Shown piece after piece: positions 17,391 through 26,187 of a stretch of 64,000 nucleotides of DNA. Positions within the stretch are counted from its first letter, which is position 1; every line of letters starts with the position of its first letter. The translations under genes and the position numbers were made by a program. A model generated the notes under the pieces. It saw only the letters and a list, made by a program, of their open reading frames with translations, did no database searches and was not told the origin of the DNA. The stretch covers positions 372,001-436,000 of the forward strand of contig CAVVKG010000009.1 of NCBI GenBank assembly GCA_963748925.1. Direction: 5' to 3'. This DNA comes from Cryomorpha sp963748925. GTDB taxonomy: Bacteria; Bacteroidota; Bacteroidia; Flavobacteriales_D; Cryomorphaceae.

Positions 17391-18416
17391 ATGGCGTTAA
17401 TCACCTTCTCTTCAAAAGGTATTTATTGCAGGCAGGCCGGGGTTTATATCGACCCGTGGAAGCCTGTGAAGAAAGCCGTCATTACTCATGCACATGCCGA
17501 CCATGCGAGGCCGGGAATGAAATCATACCTGGCTCATCATCACAGTATACCGGTTATGCGCCATCGCCTGGGAGAGATTGATATTGAAGGGGTTGAGTAT
17601 GGAGAAGTGATTACCATGAATGGAGTCGATATTAGTTTTCACCCCGCGGGCCACGCTCCAGGTTCTGCTCAAATACGGCTTGCTTACAAAGAGGAGATTT
17701 GGGTTATTTCGGGCGATTACAAGCTGGGAGTGGATGGATTAAGTGAACCTTTCGAACCGGTAAAATGCACGCACTTTGTAACAGAGTCAACCTTTGGGCT
17801 GCCTATCTATAAATGGAAGCCGCAGGAAGAAATCATGGATTCTATCAATGCCTGGTGGGAGGCCAATAGCCAACTTGGAATGGCTTCGGTAATGCTGGGA
17901 TACTCATTTGGAAAGGCGCAGCGCATCCTGGCTAACCTGAATCCTGATATTGGAGAAATATTTGTCCATGGAGCTATTCACAACACCAATTTGGCATTGG
18001 AAGAAGCCGGTTATTCTTTTCCGGAAAACATATATGTTTCCAGTGAGGTCGACAAGAGCAGATACAAGGGTTCTATCATTATTGCTCCTCCTTCGGCGCT
18101 CGGTTCCCCATGGATGAGACAGTTTAAACCTCATAAAGTAGCCACCGCCTCGGGGTGGATGGCTTTGCGCGGAGCGAGGCGAAGACGAAATGTTGATAAA
18201 GGCTTTATCCTTTCAGATCATGCCGATTTTGAGGAATTGAATACGGCGGTACGCGAAACGGGTGCCGAGAATATTTTTGTCACTCATGGCTATTCTTCCG
18301 TTTACAGCAAATGGCTGAGGTCGCAGGGACTTAATGCTCAAATTGTAGAAACTGAATTCGAAGGTGAACTTTCGGAAATCGGGGAGTCGGCATCAAAAGA
18401 AAAGGAAGCGGAATGA
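17391..18416 (+). CDS. Ligase-associated DNA damage response exonuclease (beta-CASP)
   Basis: A metallo-beta-lactamase/beta-CASP nuclease of 341 aa. The family N-terminus LITFSSKGIYC and IDPWKPVKKAVITHAHADHAR are visible; HAHADH is the zinc motif, followed by GHAPGSAQI, GDYKLG, and C-terminal ILSDHADFEEL and VTHGYSS. I choose ATG 17391 because the conserved N-terminus begins there; a TTG at 17304 would add 29 non-conserved residues. The stop overlaps the ligase start (ATGA). It belongs to the four-protein set with ligase, Lhr-like helicase and PdeM, the latter two being encoded at 5.4-8.5 kb. Confidence 0.94.
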   Translation: MALITFSSKGIYCRQAGVYIDPWKPVKKAVITHAHADHARPGMKSYLAHHHSIPVMRHRLGEIDIEGVEYGEVITMNGVDISFHPAGHAPGSAQIRLAYKEEIWVISGDYKLGVDGLSEPFEPVKCTHFVTESTFGLPIYKWKPQEEIMDSINAWWEANSQLGMASVMLGYSFGKAQRILANLNPDIGEIFVHGAIHNTNLALEEAGYSFPENIYVSSEVDKSRYKGSIIIAPPSALGSPWMRQFKPHKVATASGWMALRGARRRRNVDKGFILSDHADFEELNTAVRETGAENIFVTHGYSSVYSKWLRSQGLNAQIVETEFEGELSEIGESASKEKEAE

Positions 18417-20008
18417 AAGAATTTGCAGCCTTAATAGCCAGACTCGATACAACCACCAAGACCAACGAAAAGCTGGCGGCGATGGTAGAGTATCTCAATC
18501 AGGCGCCCGATTCTGATAAGCTGTGGTGTGTGGCTCTCCTTACGGGAAAGAGACCGCGTCGTCCCGTAAAAACCTCCTTGCTTCGCGAGTGGTCGGCAGA
18601 ATTGGCTGAACTGCCGCTCTGGCTATTGGAAGAGTCATATTACGTGGTTGGAGATTTGGCAGAGACGGTCACACTTATTTTACCGGAAGCAGTTGCCACC
18701 AACTCCAAATCCCTGACCGAGCGCATGGTTGAGCTTGGAACGCTTCGTGCACTTGAAGAGGCTGAAGTGAAAGCGCATATTACCACTGCCTGGATGCAAA
18801 TGGATAGCAATGAAAGGTTTGTTTTCAATAAGTTGATTACAGGAGGATTCCGGATTGGGGTTTCTCAAAAGCTAATGGTGCGCGCCCTGGCAAAGCATCT
18901 GGAAGAAGATGAAAGCAGGGTAGCCCATCGATTGATGGGAAACTGGAAGGCGTCTGATACCAATTTTTATGATTTGCTGGTTGCTGCGGATGCCAATGAA
19001 GATTTGTCAAGGCCGTATCCCTTTTATCTCGCCTACCCTCTGGAAGATGAGCCTGAGTCGTTGGGAAATGCCGGCGACTGGCAAATAGAATACAAGTGGG
19101 ATGGAATTAGAGGACAGCTCATTAAGCGAAACAACGAAATATTTGTGTGGAGCAGGGGAGAGGAACTCGTTACCGATCAGTTTCCCGAACTTGTAACGCT
19201 TGGTGCTTCCTTACCGGCAAATTGTGTAATCGATGGGGAGATACTAGCCTATAAAGATGGAGCTCCTTTGCCGTTTAACTTTCTGCAAAAGCGCCTGGGA
19301 AGAAAGAAAGTGGGCAAGGCTATTTTAAAAGAATCACCTGTGCGGCTTATAGCCTACGATTTACTGGAGTGGGAGGGAAAGGACTTACGTGAAACCCCGA
19401 TGGAGGAGCGATCAGAATTACTCCGAAAATTGGTGAAGGAAACAAATTCAGAGACCATTCTACTTTCTGAGCCACTGGAGATTTCAACCTGGGAAGAGGC
19501 TGCAGAAATGCGCGCTGTGAGCAGAGAAAGATTTGCCGAAGGGCTGATGCTGAAGCGGAAGTCAAGCACGTACAAAGTAGGTCGTAAGCGCGGCGACTGG
19601 TGGAAGTGGAAGGTTGACCCTCTGAGTATTGATGCTGTGATGATTTACGCCATGCGCGGTCACGGTAGACGGGCAAATCTATACACCGATTATACTTTTG
19701 CTGTTTGGGACGGGCCCGATTTGGTGCCATTCGCGAAAGCATACAGTGGACTTACCGACAAGGAGATAAATAAGGTTGATCACTTTGTGAAGAAGAACAC
19801 CATAGAGCGATTTGGACCAGTGAGAAGCGTAAAAGCCGAGCTGGTTTTTGAAATAGGCTTTGAAGGTATTGCCCCAAGCACGCGTCACAAATCGGGTATT
19901 GCTCTGCGCTTTCCGCGAATACTGCGCCAACGTCTAGATAAAAAACCCGAAGAGGCCAATACCCTTGAAGATTTGCAGGCTATTTTGCATCAATACACGA
20001 ATATTTAG
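18413..20008 (+). CDS. ATP-dependent DNA ligase (ligase-associated damage response type)
   Basis: 531 aa. An N-terminal helical DNA-binding domain (about 1-200) precedes the nucleotidyltransferase domain with adenylation motif EYKWDGIRGQ (Lys228), motif III VIDGEILAY, motif IV FAEGLMLKRKSSTYKVGRK, and motif V WWKWKVDPL, then an OB domain with ELVFEIGFEGI and GIALRFPRILRQR. This is the second, ATP-dependent ligase type found in Bacteroidota and Proteobacteria beside NAD-dependent LigA. It is translationally coupled to the exonuclease (4-bp overlap). Its TAG stop appears to have been created by insertion of the element starting at 20007. Confidence 0.95.
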   Translation: MKEFAALIARLDTTTKTNEKLAAMVEYLNQAPDSDKLWCVALLTGKRPRRPVKTSLLREWSAELAELPLWLLEESYYVVGDLAETVTLILPEAVATNSKSLTERMVELGTLRALEEAEVKAHITTAWMQMDSNERFVFNKLITGGFRIGVSQKLMVRALAKHLEEDESRVAHRLMGNWKASDTNFYDLLVAADANEDLSRPYPFYLAYPLEDEPESLGNAGDWQIEYKWDGIRGQLIKRNNEIFVWSRGEELVTDQFPELVTLGASLPANCVIDGEILAYKDGAPLPFNFLQKRLGRKKVGKAILKESPVRLIAYDLLEWEGKDLRETPMEERSELLRKLVKETNSETILLSEPLEISTWEEAAEMRAVSRERFAEGLMLKRKSSTYKVGRKRGDWWKWKVDPLSIDAVMIYAMRGHGRRANLYTDYTFAVWDGPDLVPFAKAYSGLTDKEINKVDHFVKKNTIERFGPVRSVKAELVFEIGFEGIAPSTRHKSGIALRFPRILRQRLDKKPEEANTLEDLQAILHQYTNI

Positions 20009-20217
20009 AGTCTGTCCGTATTCTCAAGTGTTTAGTTCAGAGTGTCCAGGATCAAGGCGCACGCAGATTTGAAAATCAAGGAATCCTGACGTTTTTAGTC
20101 AGGATGCTGACCAAGGCGTCAGCATTGACCCTTTTCAATGACTGTTTTCAATACAAGGCTTTAGACCAAGCCACTGGCATGGTGCAACGACGATATTGGA
20201 CTCTATGGACAAACACT
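20007..20217. mobile_element. MITE-like element (about 211 bp) with imperfect terminal inverted repeats
   Basis: The left end AGAGTCTGTCCGTA and the complement of the right end AGTGTTTGTCCATA match at 11 of 14 positions. ATTT flanks both sides (20003-20006 and 20218-20221), a plausible 4-bp target duplication. Inside are two adjoining perfect hairpins: ATCCTGAC/GTCAGGAT (20083-20090 with 20098-20105) and ATGCTGAC/GTCAGCAT (20104-20111 with 20118-20125). No ORF is present. Removing the element with one ATTT copy restores ATT-TAA, so the ligase would still end after the same residue. A non-autonomous element is the best reading, but copies elsewhere in the genome are needed for proof. Confidence 0.5.
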
Positions 20218-20219
20218 AT

Positions 20220-20603
20220 TTAATCTGATGCATTTCTGCGCTGAGTGGTAAGTAAAATAAGCCCCAGCAGAAAGAAACCGAATGATGTGAAGATAAAATA
20301 GAATGGGTAAGGCAGATTCATAAAGTTGACATATACTGCAGCAATCAGTACCACTTTTCCCAAAAAATACGCGTATTCAAATGGTGCGCGCTCATCTTTG
20401 TAAATAAACCGGATTAGGGTAATTGCAAGCAAGAGAATCAAGCCCAGGAGCAGAGCCCAGCCTGTGAATGGCCAACGGACAAAATCCGCAAAAAACCAGT
20501 ATCCAAAAAGGAAAAAAGAAAAGCCGTAAAGAAATTTCACCACTCGGGTGTGCCTTTCAGTTTTGGGTTTGTAATCGAGTATGTCGTCGATTTCTTCGCT
20601 CAT
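20220..20603 (-). CDS. Small integral membrane protein, 127 aa
   Basis: No family is recognised. A charged N-terminus of about 20 residues precedes four likely membrane helices: FLYGFSFFLFGYWFFADF, ALLLGLILLLAITLIRFIY, FLGKVVLIAAVYVNF, and FIFTSFGFFLLGLILLT. The start is ATG 20603; the stop TAA at 20222-20220 lies in the right-hand flanking duplication of the element at 20007-20217. A plus-strand transcript from the ligase could run into it antisense. Confidence 0.7.
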   Translation of the reverse strand: MSEEIDDILDYKPKTERHTRVVKFLYGFSFFLFGYWFFADFVRWPFTGWALLLGLILLLAITLIRFIYKDERAPFEYAYFLGKVVLIAAVYVNFMNLPYPFYFIFTSFGFFLLGLILLTTQRRNASD

Positions 20604-20672
20604 TGTTAGAGTAACGAATTTAGGCGAAATTAGTTGTTATTTTTTATTGCCGATTTAGCTATTGAAGTTTAT

Positions 20673-20765
20673 GTTTAGCCGCAGGTCTCGGATCCCGACT
20701 TGGCGGGGGTGAACTTAGTGTAACGTCTCACGACCCTAGGGAGTAATACCCAGCGGAGCGTAGTT
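20673..20765. other. GC-rich non-coding block in the gap before sdhB
   Basis: The 258-bp gap 20604-20861 contains a block of about 90 bp with clearly higher GC than its AT-rich flanks, including the near-palindrome GTCTCGGATCCCGAC and CCCTAGGG. No ORF of useful length is present. It resembles a dispersed repeat or a remnant of transferred DNA; I cannot identify it. Confidence 0.35.
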
Positions 20766-20811
20766 AACCAACTTTAAAACTCCTTCCCGTCTTCCAAACC
20801 TTAAACCACAA

Positions 20812-20840
20812 AAAAAGCCCTGCCGAGGCAGAGCTTTTAA
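20812..20840 (-). terminator. Terminator of the sdhCAB operon
   Basis: On the minus strand AAAAGCTCTGCC-TC-GGCAGGGCTTTTTTTG forms a hairpin with one internal mismatch and a T-run, 22 bp beyond the sdhB stop. Confidence 0.85.
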
Positions 20841-20861
20841 ATATTTAATATCGATAGCGAA

Positions 20862-21614
20862 TTAATCCACAGGATTCAATTTCGCCTTCATGTATTCTAA
20901 GTTCATTCTTGAAATATTCTCAAGAGAAATGCCTTTAGGGCATTCAGCTTCGCAAGCTCCGGTAACGGTGCAATTTCCAAAGCCTTCCTTGTCCATTTGC
21001 TCTACCATGTTTAAGGCACGCTCATTAGCTTCTACTTCACCTTGTGGCAAGAGAGACAGCTGAGATACTTTTGCTGATACAAAAAGCATAGCCGAAGCAT
21101 TTTTACACGCAGCCACACAAGCTCCGCATCCTATACAGGTTGCAGCATCAAATGCGCGGTCGGCATTGTCTTTTTCAATCGGCGTTGCGTTGGCATCAAT
21201 GGTATTTCCACTGGTATTTACAGAAACGTAACCACCGGCTTGAATAATTCTGTCAAACGCCGTTCTGTCAACCACCAAATCTTTAATTACCGGAAATGCT
21301 TTAGCTCTCCATGGCTCAATGTACACCGTCTCTCCATCTTTAAATGAGCGCATGTGAAGCTGGCAGGCAGTAGTAAGTTTTTTAGGCCCGTGAGGCTCTC
21401 CATTAATATATAGGCTGCAGCTTCCGCAGATACCTTCACGACAATCGTGATCAAACTCTACAGGCTCTTCGCCCTTAGAAATAAGGCTGTCGTTAAGTAT
21501 ATCAAGCATTTCCAAAAATGACATATCGCCACTCACATCAGAAATGTTGTAATCAACCATTTTTCCTTCGGCTTTGGCGTTTTTCTGACGCCATATTTTC
21601 AGTTTCAAGTTCAT
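20862..21614 (-). CDS. sdhB: Succinate dehydrogenase/fumarate reductase iron-sulfur subunit
   Basis: 250 aa, carrying electrons from SdhA to the membrane quinone site. The [2Fe-2S] cysteines are C58, C63, C66 (CREGICGSC) and C84; the [4Fe-4S]/[3Fe-4S] clusters are bound by CIGCGACVAAC (160-170) and C215 plus CEAECPKG (221-228). Length and motif spacing fit the B-type (epsilon-proteobacterial and Bacteroidota) enzymes. It is the last gene of sdhC-sdhA-sdhB, 24 bp after sdhA, and has a terminator at 20812-20840. Confidence 0.97.
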   Translation of the reverse strand: MNLKLKIWRQKNAKAEGKMVDYNISDVSGDMSFLEMLDILNDSLISKGEEPVEFDHDCREGICGSCSLYINGEPHGPKKLTTACQLHMRSFKDGETVYIEPWRAKAFPVIKDLVVDRTAFDRIIQAGGYVSVNTSGNTIDANATPIEKDNADRAFDAATCIGCGACVAACKNASAMLFVSAKVSQLSLLPQGEVEANERALNMVEQMDKEGFGNCTVTGACEAECPKGISLENISRMNLEYMKAKLNPVD

Positions 21615-21638
21615 AATTAGTTCTTTTTGGCCGTTGGT

Positions 21639-23642
21639 TTATTTATAACTTCTTGTTTTTACTTCAATTGCTTCATACTCCAGATTTTCTTTGTGGAGCA
21701 CTGCAGCACCGGGTTCTCCGGTATATTCGTAAGCACTTACGAACATAAAATTCTCATCATCGCGCAGGGCTTCACCCTCGGGAGTTTGATACTCTTCCCT
21801 GAAGTGACCACCGCAAGATTCTTCTCTGTCGAGGGCATCTTTACACATAAGCTCACCCAGCTCTAGAAAGTCTGCTACACGGCCTGCTTTTTCCAGTTCT
21901 GAATTATACTCATTCATATCTCCCGGTACGCGGACCTCTTTCCAGAATTCTTCGCGAAGGGCTTTGATTTCGGTCATGGCAGCTTTTAAATCTTCACCAT
22001 TTCTACTCATACCGCATTTGTCCCACATAATTAGTCCAAGCTTACGGTGAAAGTGATCCACAGATTTAGTTCCTTTAATGTTGAGTAGTTTCTGAAGTCT
22101 GTCATTAACTTCTTTCTCTGCAGCATTAAACTCAGGGCTGTCTGTAGAAATTGGTCCGGTTCTGATATCGTCAGCGAGGTAATCGCCAATTGTATAAGGA
22201 AGAACGAAATATCCATCGGCCAGTCCCTGCATAAGAGCAGAGGCTCCAAGTCTGTTAGCTCCATGGTCGCTAAAGTTAGCTTCTCCACAGGCAAAACATC
22301 CGGGAATGGTAGTCATGAGATTGTAGTCTACCCAAACACCACCCATTGTGTAATGCACGGCAGGATAAATCATCATGGGTGTTTCGTACGGATTGTCGTC
22401 TGTAATCTTCTCGTACATCTCAAAGAGATTTCCGTATTTGGACTCTACGACCTTCTTACCGTACTTCACAATTTCTTGTTTCGACGGATTTTCAAGTCCC
22501 TGAACGTGGGCTTCCGTTTTTCCGTATCGCTCTATGGCAGATTCGAAATCAAGGAAAACGGCTTGTCCGGTTTTGTTTACTCCAAATCCGGCATCGCAGC
22601 GCTCTTTGGCTGCACGCGAAGCAACATCACGTGGCACCAGATTTCCGAATGCAGGGTACCGGCGCTCCAGATAGTAGTCACGATCTTCAGCTTTAATATC
22701 TGTCGGTTTTAATTTCTTGTTTCTAACGGCCTCCGCGTCTTCTTTCTTTTTCGGTACCCAAATACGTCCGTCATTTCTAAGCGACTCAGACATCAACGTA
22801 AGTTTTGACTGGTGATCGCCCGAAACGGGAATACATGTTGGGTGAATTTGCGTGAAGCAAGGGTTAGAAAAGAAGGCACCTTTTTTATGCGTTTTCCATG
22901 CTGCTGTGGCATTAGAGCCCATTGCATTTGTGGAAAGGTAAAACACATTTCCGTAACCTCCGCTGCAGATTACTACTGCGTGGGCACTGTGCTTTTCAAT
23001 TTTACCTGTTATCAGGTTTCGTGCAATGATACCGCGTGCTTTACCATCTACGATTACCAAATCGAGCATCTCGTGGCGATTATACATGGCAATCTTTCCT
23101 TTGGAAATTTGGCGCGACATAGCCGAATATGCACCCAGCAAAAGCTGCTGACCTGTTTGACCTTTGGCATAAAAGGTTCGTGATACCTGCACACCACCGA
23201 AAGAACGATTGTCTAGCAGCCCGCCATATTCACGGGCGAAGGGAACGCCTTGAGCCACACATTGGTCAATTATACTTGATGAAACTTCCGCGAGGCGGTA
23301 AACATTTGATTCACGAGAGCGGTAATCTCCACCTTTTACGGTGTCGTAAAAAAGACGGTAATTGCTGTCACCATCATTCTGATAATTTTTTGCTGCATTA
23401 ATACCACCCTGCGCTGCAATACTGTGGGCACGTCGCGGTGAATCCTGGAAGCAAAAAGACTTTACATTGTAGCCCATCTCAGCTAAAGAGGCGGCTGCTG
23501 AAGCACCTGCCAGGCCTGTTCCAACAACGATTACATCTATAGCTCGTTTATTGGCCGGATTTACCAGATTAATGTGATTTTTATGATCTGTCCATTTTTG
23601 ATCAATGGGCCCTTTTGGAACTTTTGATTCTAACTTTGTCAT
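21639..23642 (-). CDS. sdhA: Succinate dehydrogenase/fumarate reductase flavoprotein subunit
   Basis: 667 aa. The FAD-binding dinucleotide motif VVGTGLAGASAAASLAEMGY and the flavin-attachment region HSIAAQGGINAAKNY (His linking FAD) are in the first 110 residues. The catalytic HPTCIP and RNDGRI segments, and HTMGGVWVDYN followed by GCFACGEANFSDHGANRLG, are also present. It oxidises succinate to fumarate in the TCA cycle and respiratory chain. It lies between sdhC (13 bp upstream) and sdhB. Confidence 0.97.
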   Translation of the reverse strand: MTKLESKVPKGPIDQKWTDHKNHINLVNPANKRAIDVIVVGTGLAGASAAASLAEMGYNVKSFCFQDSPRRAHSIAAQGGINAAKNYQNDGDSNYRLFYDTVKGGDYRSRESNVYRLAEVSSSIIDQCVAQGVPFAREYGGLLDNRSFGGVQVSRTFYAKGQTGQQLLLGAYSAMSRQISKGKIAMYNRHEMLDLVIVDGKARGIIARNLITGKIEKHSAHAVVICSGGYGNVFYLSTNAMGSNATAAWKTHKKGAFFSNPCFTQIHPTCIPVSGDHQSKLTLMSESLRNDGRIWVPKKKEDAEAVRNKKLKPTDIKAEDRDYYLERRYPAFGNLVPRDVASRAAKERCDAGFGVNKTGQAVFLDFESAIERYGKTEAHVQGLENPSKQEIVKYGKKVVESKYGNLFEMYEKITDDNPYETPMMIYPAVHYTMGGVWVDYNLMTTIPGCFACGEANFSDHGANRLGASALMQGLADGYFVLPYTIGDYLADDIRTGPISTDSPEFNAAEKEVNDRLQKLLNIKGTKSVDHFHRKLGLIMWDKCGMSRNGEDLKAAMTEIKALREEFWKEVRVPGDMNEYNSELEKAGRVADFLELGELMCKDALDREESCGGHFREEYQTPEGEALRDDENFMFVSAYEYTGEPGAAVLHKENLEYEAIEVKTRSYK

Positions 23643-23655
23643 CTTTCTAAGTTCT

Positions 23656-24342
23656 TTAATGAGTAATGTTGATGTACACAGGAATTATTGCGAAAAGCAG
23701 CGGCACAACTATGGCAAAAAGATAAGATAGCGTTTTAATTGGCTTTCTTATTTTTTCTCTTCTCAGGCCGAGCGATTGGAAAGCCGACTGAACCCCGTGA
23801 GTGAGGTGAAAGGCTACAGCTAGCATAGCCAATACATACCCAATGGTGTAAATCAATCCAAAACTACCGTCGCTAAATGCTGTAATAACAACTGTGTAAA
23901 GATCTTTATTTCCGGCGCTGTCCATGCCAATCGGACCCCAATGCATGGTGTACCAAAACTGACTCATGTGCACAACGATAAATACCAGAATTATAGTTCC
24001 CAGTATTCCCATGTTACGCGAATTCCACGGCGAATTCGCCGATGGTTTTGAATATGCGTAGTTCTTTGGTCTGGCCTTGTTGTTTTGCACGGTAAGTACA
24101 ATCCCATCAATGGCATGAAATAAGATACTGGCGTACGTAAGGTAGCTTAAGATTTTCACGGCCGGATTGGTGGTCATGAATTTGGCGTAGGCATTAAATT
24201 GAAGCAGTGCTTCCTCACCAGTCATTAAGAGTTGAAGGTTTCCGGCGAGATGTCCTATTAAAAATAAACAAAGGAAAAGACCTGTAGCCGCCATCCAATA
24301 TTTCTTGGCGAGGCTTGATTGAATTAAAGCAGACTTGCTCAT
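23656..24342 (-). CDS. sdhC: Succinate dehydrogenase cytochrome b subunit (single-anchor B type)
   Basis: 228 aa from ATG 24342 (MSKSALIQSSLAKKYWMAATG). Five membrane helices are visible; His residues in GLFLCLFLIGHLAGN, YASILFHAIDG, IVVHMSQFW and AVAFHLTHGVQSA are candidates for the two heme b ligands and quinone site. A GTG at 24375 is in frame, but it lies in the promoter box at 24375-24382, so ATG 24342 is preferred. A single anchor with five helices is characteristic of B-type succinate:quinone oxidoreductase, as in other Bacteroidota, which use menaquinone. Confidence 0.95.
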   Translation of the reverse strand: MSKSALIQSSLAKKYWMAATGLFLCLFLIGHLAGNLQLLMTGEEALLQFNAYAKFMTTNPAVKILSYLTYASILFHAIDGIVLTVQNNKARPKNYAYSKPSANSPWNSRNMGILGTIILVFIVVHMSQFWYTMHWGPIGMDSAGNKDLYTVVITAFSDGSFGLIYTIGYVLAMLAVAFHLTHGVQSAFQSLGLRREKIRKPIKTLSYLFAIVVPLLFAIIPVYINITH

Positions 24343-24374
24343 TAATTTCGGGATTCTGAATGTTAAAACTGTCA

Positions 24375-24382
24375 CAAAGGTA
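24375..24382 (-). promoter_or_regulatory. -7 promoter box of sdhCAB
   Basis: Minus-strand TACCTTTG fits TAnnTTTG and lies 33 nt before the chosen sdhC ATG. No clear -33 TTG is seen at the ideal distance. Confidence 0.5.
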
Positions 24383-24458
24383 ACTGAGGAATGCCAAATT
24401 ACCAGTTTTTCTATTTATTTAAACACATTCTAAGCAACCTTGTTCTAAAAAAGTCCAC

Positions 24459-24489
24459 TTTTGCCTTCTAAGATGAAACTTTATCTTTG
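24459..24489 (+). promoter_or_regulatory. Promoter of the M24 aminopeptidase gene
   Basis: TTTTG (24459-24463), an 18-bp spacer and TATCTTTG (24482-24489) match the Bacteroidota -33/-7 consensus. Transcription would begin near 24495, leaving a leader of only about 14 nt before ATG 24508 and excluding the TTG at 24487 as the start. Confidence 0.75.
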
Positions 24490-24507
24490 CCCAATAAAAC
24501 ACGACAC

Positions 24508-25797
24508 ATGCGCTATACCCCACTTTCTTCAGAAACATATATAAATAATCGAAAAAAACTTGCATCGGAATTACCCAAGGGTGCGATGGCCATTTTTAAC
24601 TCGAATGATATAATGCCTACCAATGGCGATGGCACTATGAATTTCAGGCAGAATAGCGATATGCTATATCTCTCGGGAGTCGATCAGGAAGACTCTATTC
24701 TTGTCGTTTTTCCGGAATCGTTCTCGCCAGTTCACCGCGAAATTTTATTTCTAAAAGAAACGAGTCCTGAAATAGCAATCTGGGAAGGTGATAAACTTGA
24801 TAAAAAACAAGCTACTGAGCTTACTGGAGTGCAAACCATTTTTTGGCTCAACCAATTTGAAACAGTTTTAAAGACGTTAATGTCGGAGGCTAAGCAAGTA
24901 TTTTTAAACAGTAATGAGCACACGCGTCAGGGAAATGAAGTAGAAACGCGGGACATGCGTTTCAATAAATGGCTTATGGAGAAGTATCCCCTGCATAATT
25001 ACGAGCGGGTTACTCCAATAATGCACAGATTGCGTTCTGTAAAAAGCACCGAAGAAATTGAGCAAATGCGCAAGGCGTGCAGCATTACTGAAAAAGGCCT
25101 TAGAAGAGTGCTAAAGTTTGTAAAGCCAGGAGTTAAGGAGTATGAGATTGAGGCTGAATTTATGCATGAGTTTCTACGCAACGGATCGCGTGGATTTGCC
25201 TATTCACCTATAATCGCATCTGGTTTTAATGCTTGCGTACTTCACTACATTGAAAACAATGAAGAATGTAAGGATGGCGACTTGATACTGATGGATGTTG
25301 GCTGTGAGTATGGCAATTATGCCAGCGATATGACGCGTACCATTCCTGTAAATGGTAAATTCACTCCACGACAACGAGCTGTATACGATTCAGTATTGCA
25401 TGTAATGAAGGAGTGTAAAAAGATTCTTCGTCCGGGTGTTTTCTTAAACGACTACCACAAAAAAGTAGGAGAGTTGATGCAGGACGAATTGATAAAATTA
25501 GGTTTGCTTACACAAGATGAGATTGAAAAGCAAGATCCTGCGAATCCGGCTTATAAGAAGTTTTTCATGCACGGAACCTCACATTTTATAGGTCTTGATG
25601 TACACGATGTAGGTATTTGGACAGAACCTGTTCAGGCTGGGATGGTATTTACTATAGAACCCGGAATTTACATTCGCGATGAAAATATAGGAATAAGGCT
25701 AGAAAACGATCTGGTGATTACAGAGGATGGCTACGATGACTTGATGGGTAATATTCCGCTTGAGGCAGATGAGATTGAAGCTTTAATGGCAGAGTAA
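24508..25797 (+). CDS. M24 family aminopeptidase P (Xaa-Pro aminopeptidase)
   Basis: 429 aa from ATG 24508. The N-terminal aminopeptidase-P domain (about 1-170) contains RQNSDMLYLSGVD. The C-terminal pita-bread domain carries the five metal ligands: Asp in LILMDVGCEYGNY, Asp in ASDMTRT, His in HGTSHFIGLDVHD, Glu in FTIEPGIYI and Glu in GIRLENDLVI. It removes an N-terminal residue preceding proline. It is monocistronic with a strong promoter immediately upstream; the sdh operon is divergent. Confidence 0.95.
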   Translation: MRYTPLSSETYINNRKKLASELPKGAMAIFNSNDIMPTNGDGTMNFRQNSDMLYLSGVDQEDSILVVFPESFSPVHREILFLKETSPEIAIWEGDKLDKKQATELTGVQTIFWLNQFETVLKTLMSEAKQVFLNSNEHTRQGNEVETRDMRFNKWLMEKYPLHNYERVTPIMHRLRSVKSTEEIEQMRKACSITEKGLRRVLKFVKPGVKEYEIEAEFMHEFLRNGSRGFAYSPIIASGFNACVLHYIENNEECKDGDLILMDVGCEYGNYASDMTRTIPVNGKFTPRQRAVYDSVLHVMKECKKILRPGVFLNDYHKKVGELMQDELIKLGLLTQDEIEKQDPANPAYKKFFMHGTSHFIGLDVHDVGIWTEPVQAGMVFTIEPGIYIRDENIGIRLENDLVITEDGYDDLMGNIPLEADEIEALMAE

Positions 25798-25809
25798 TTC
25801 AGTTGGAAA

Positions 25810-26100
25810 TCAGCGCTTGAGCAAAAATCTTTGACTGCACACACGATCGCCATCTAATATGAGCAATACATAATTGTTGTTTTGTAGATCCGAAACCTCA
25901 ATAGTGGTGGTGAGTTGTAAAACGCTTCCTGTTTTCAGAATTCTTCCATTCATATCGCAGATGTCAAAAACTGTGCGAACTGTTTTTGGGCGGTAGCTTA
26001 CATAAATTTGGTTGCCTGCGTTTGCTACATCAACAGTAACCAATTCTTCCGTTTGTATCATAATTCTTGGGGTATTTAATTGCGAACTGAATACGCCCAC
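25810..26100 (-). CDS. Orphan small protein resembling a T9SS type A sorting domain
   Basis: 96 aa from GTG 26100, or 83 aa from ATG 26061. The sequence reads like an isolated T9SS C-terminal sorting domain: ICDMNGRILKTG, then IEVSDLQNNNYVLLIL and terminal CSQRFLLKR parallel the usual DxxGR, L..G.Y.l and KvvkQ pattern. No signal peptide and no cargo domain are present, and a stop codon lies upstream in frame at 26131-26133. It may be the remnant of a deleted secreted protein or a truncated gene. It converges with the M24 gene, 12 bp away. Confidence 0.5.
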   Translation of the reverse strand: MGVFSSQLNTPRIMIQTEELVTVDVANAGNQIYVSYRPKTVRTVFDICDMNGRILKTGSVLQLTTTIEVSDLQNNNYVLLILDGDRVCSQRFLLKR

Positions 26101-26187
26101 TAGGCCTTTTTGGTTTCGGAAAGCAACAAATTACCGATGAATACACAAAAATAACGGTACGAACTAATAAAATAAACCGACAAAAAT

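Noticed and set aside
22263..22712. 149-codon plus-strand frame inside sdhA
   Set aside because: It is antisense to a full-length conserved sdhA and has no family features.
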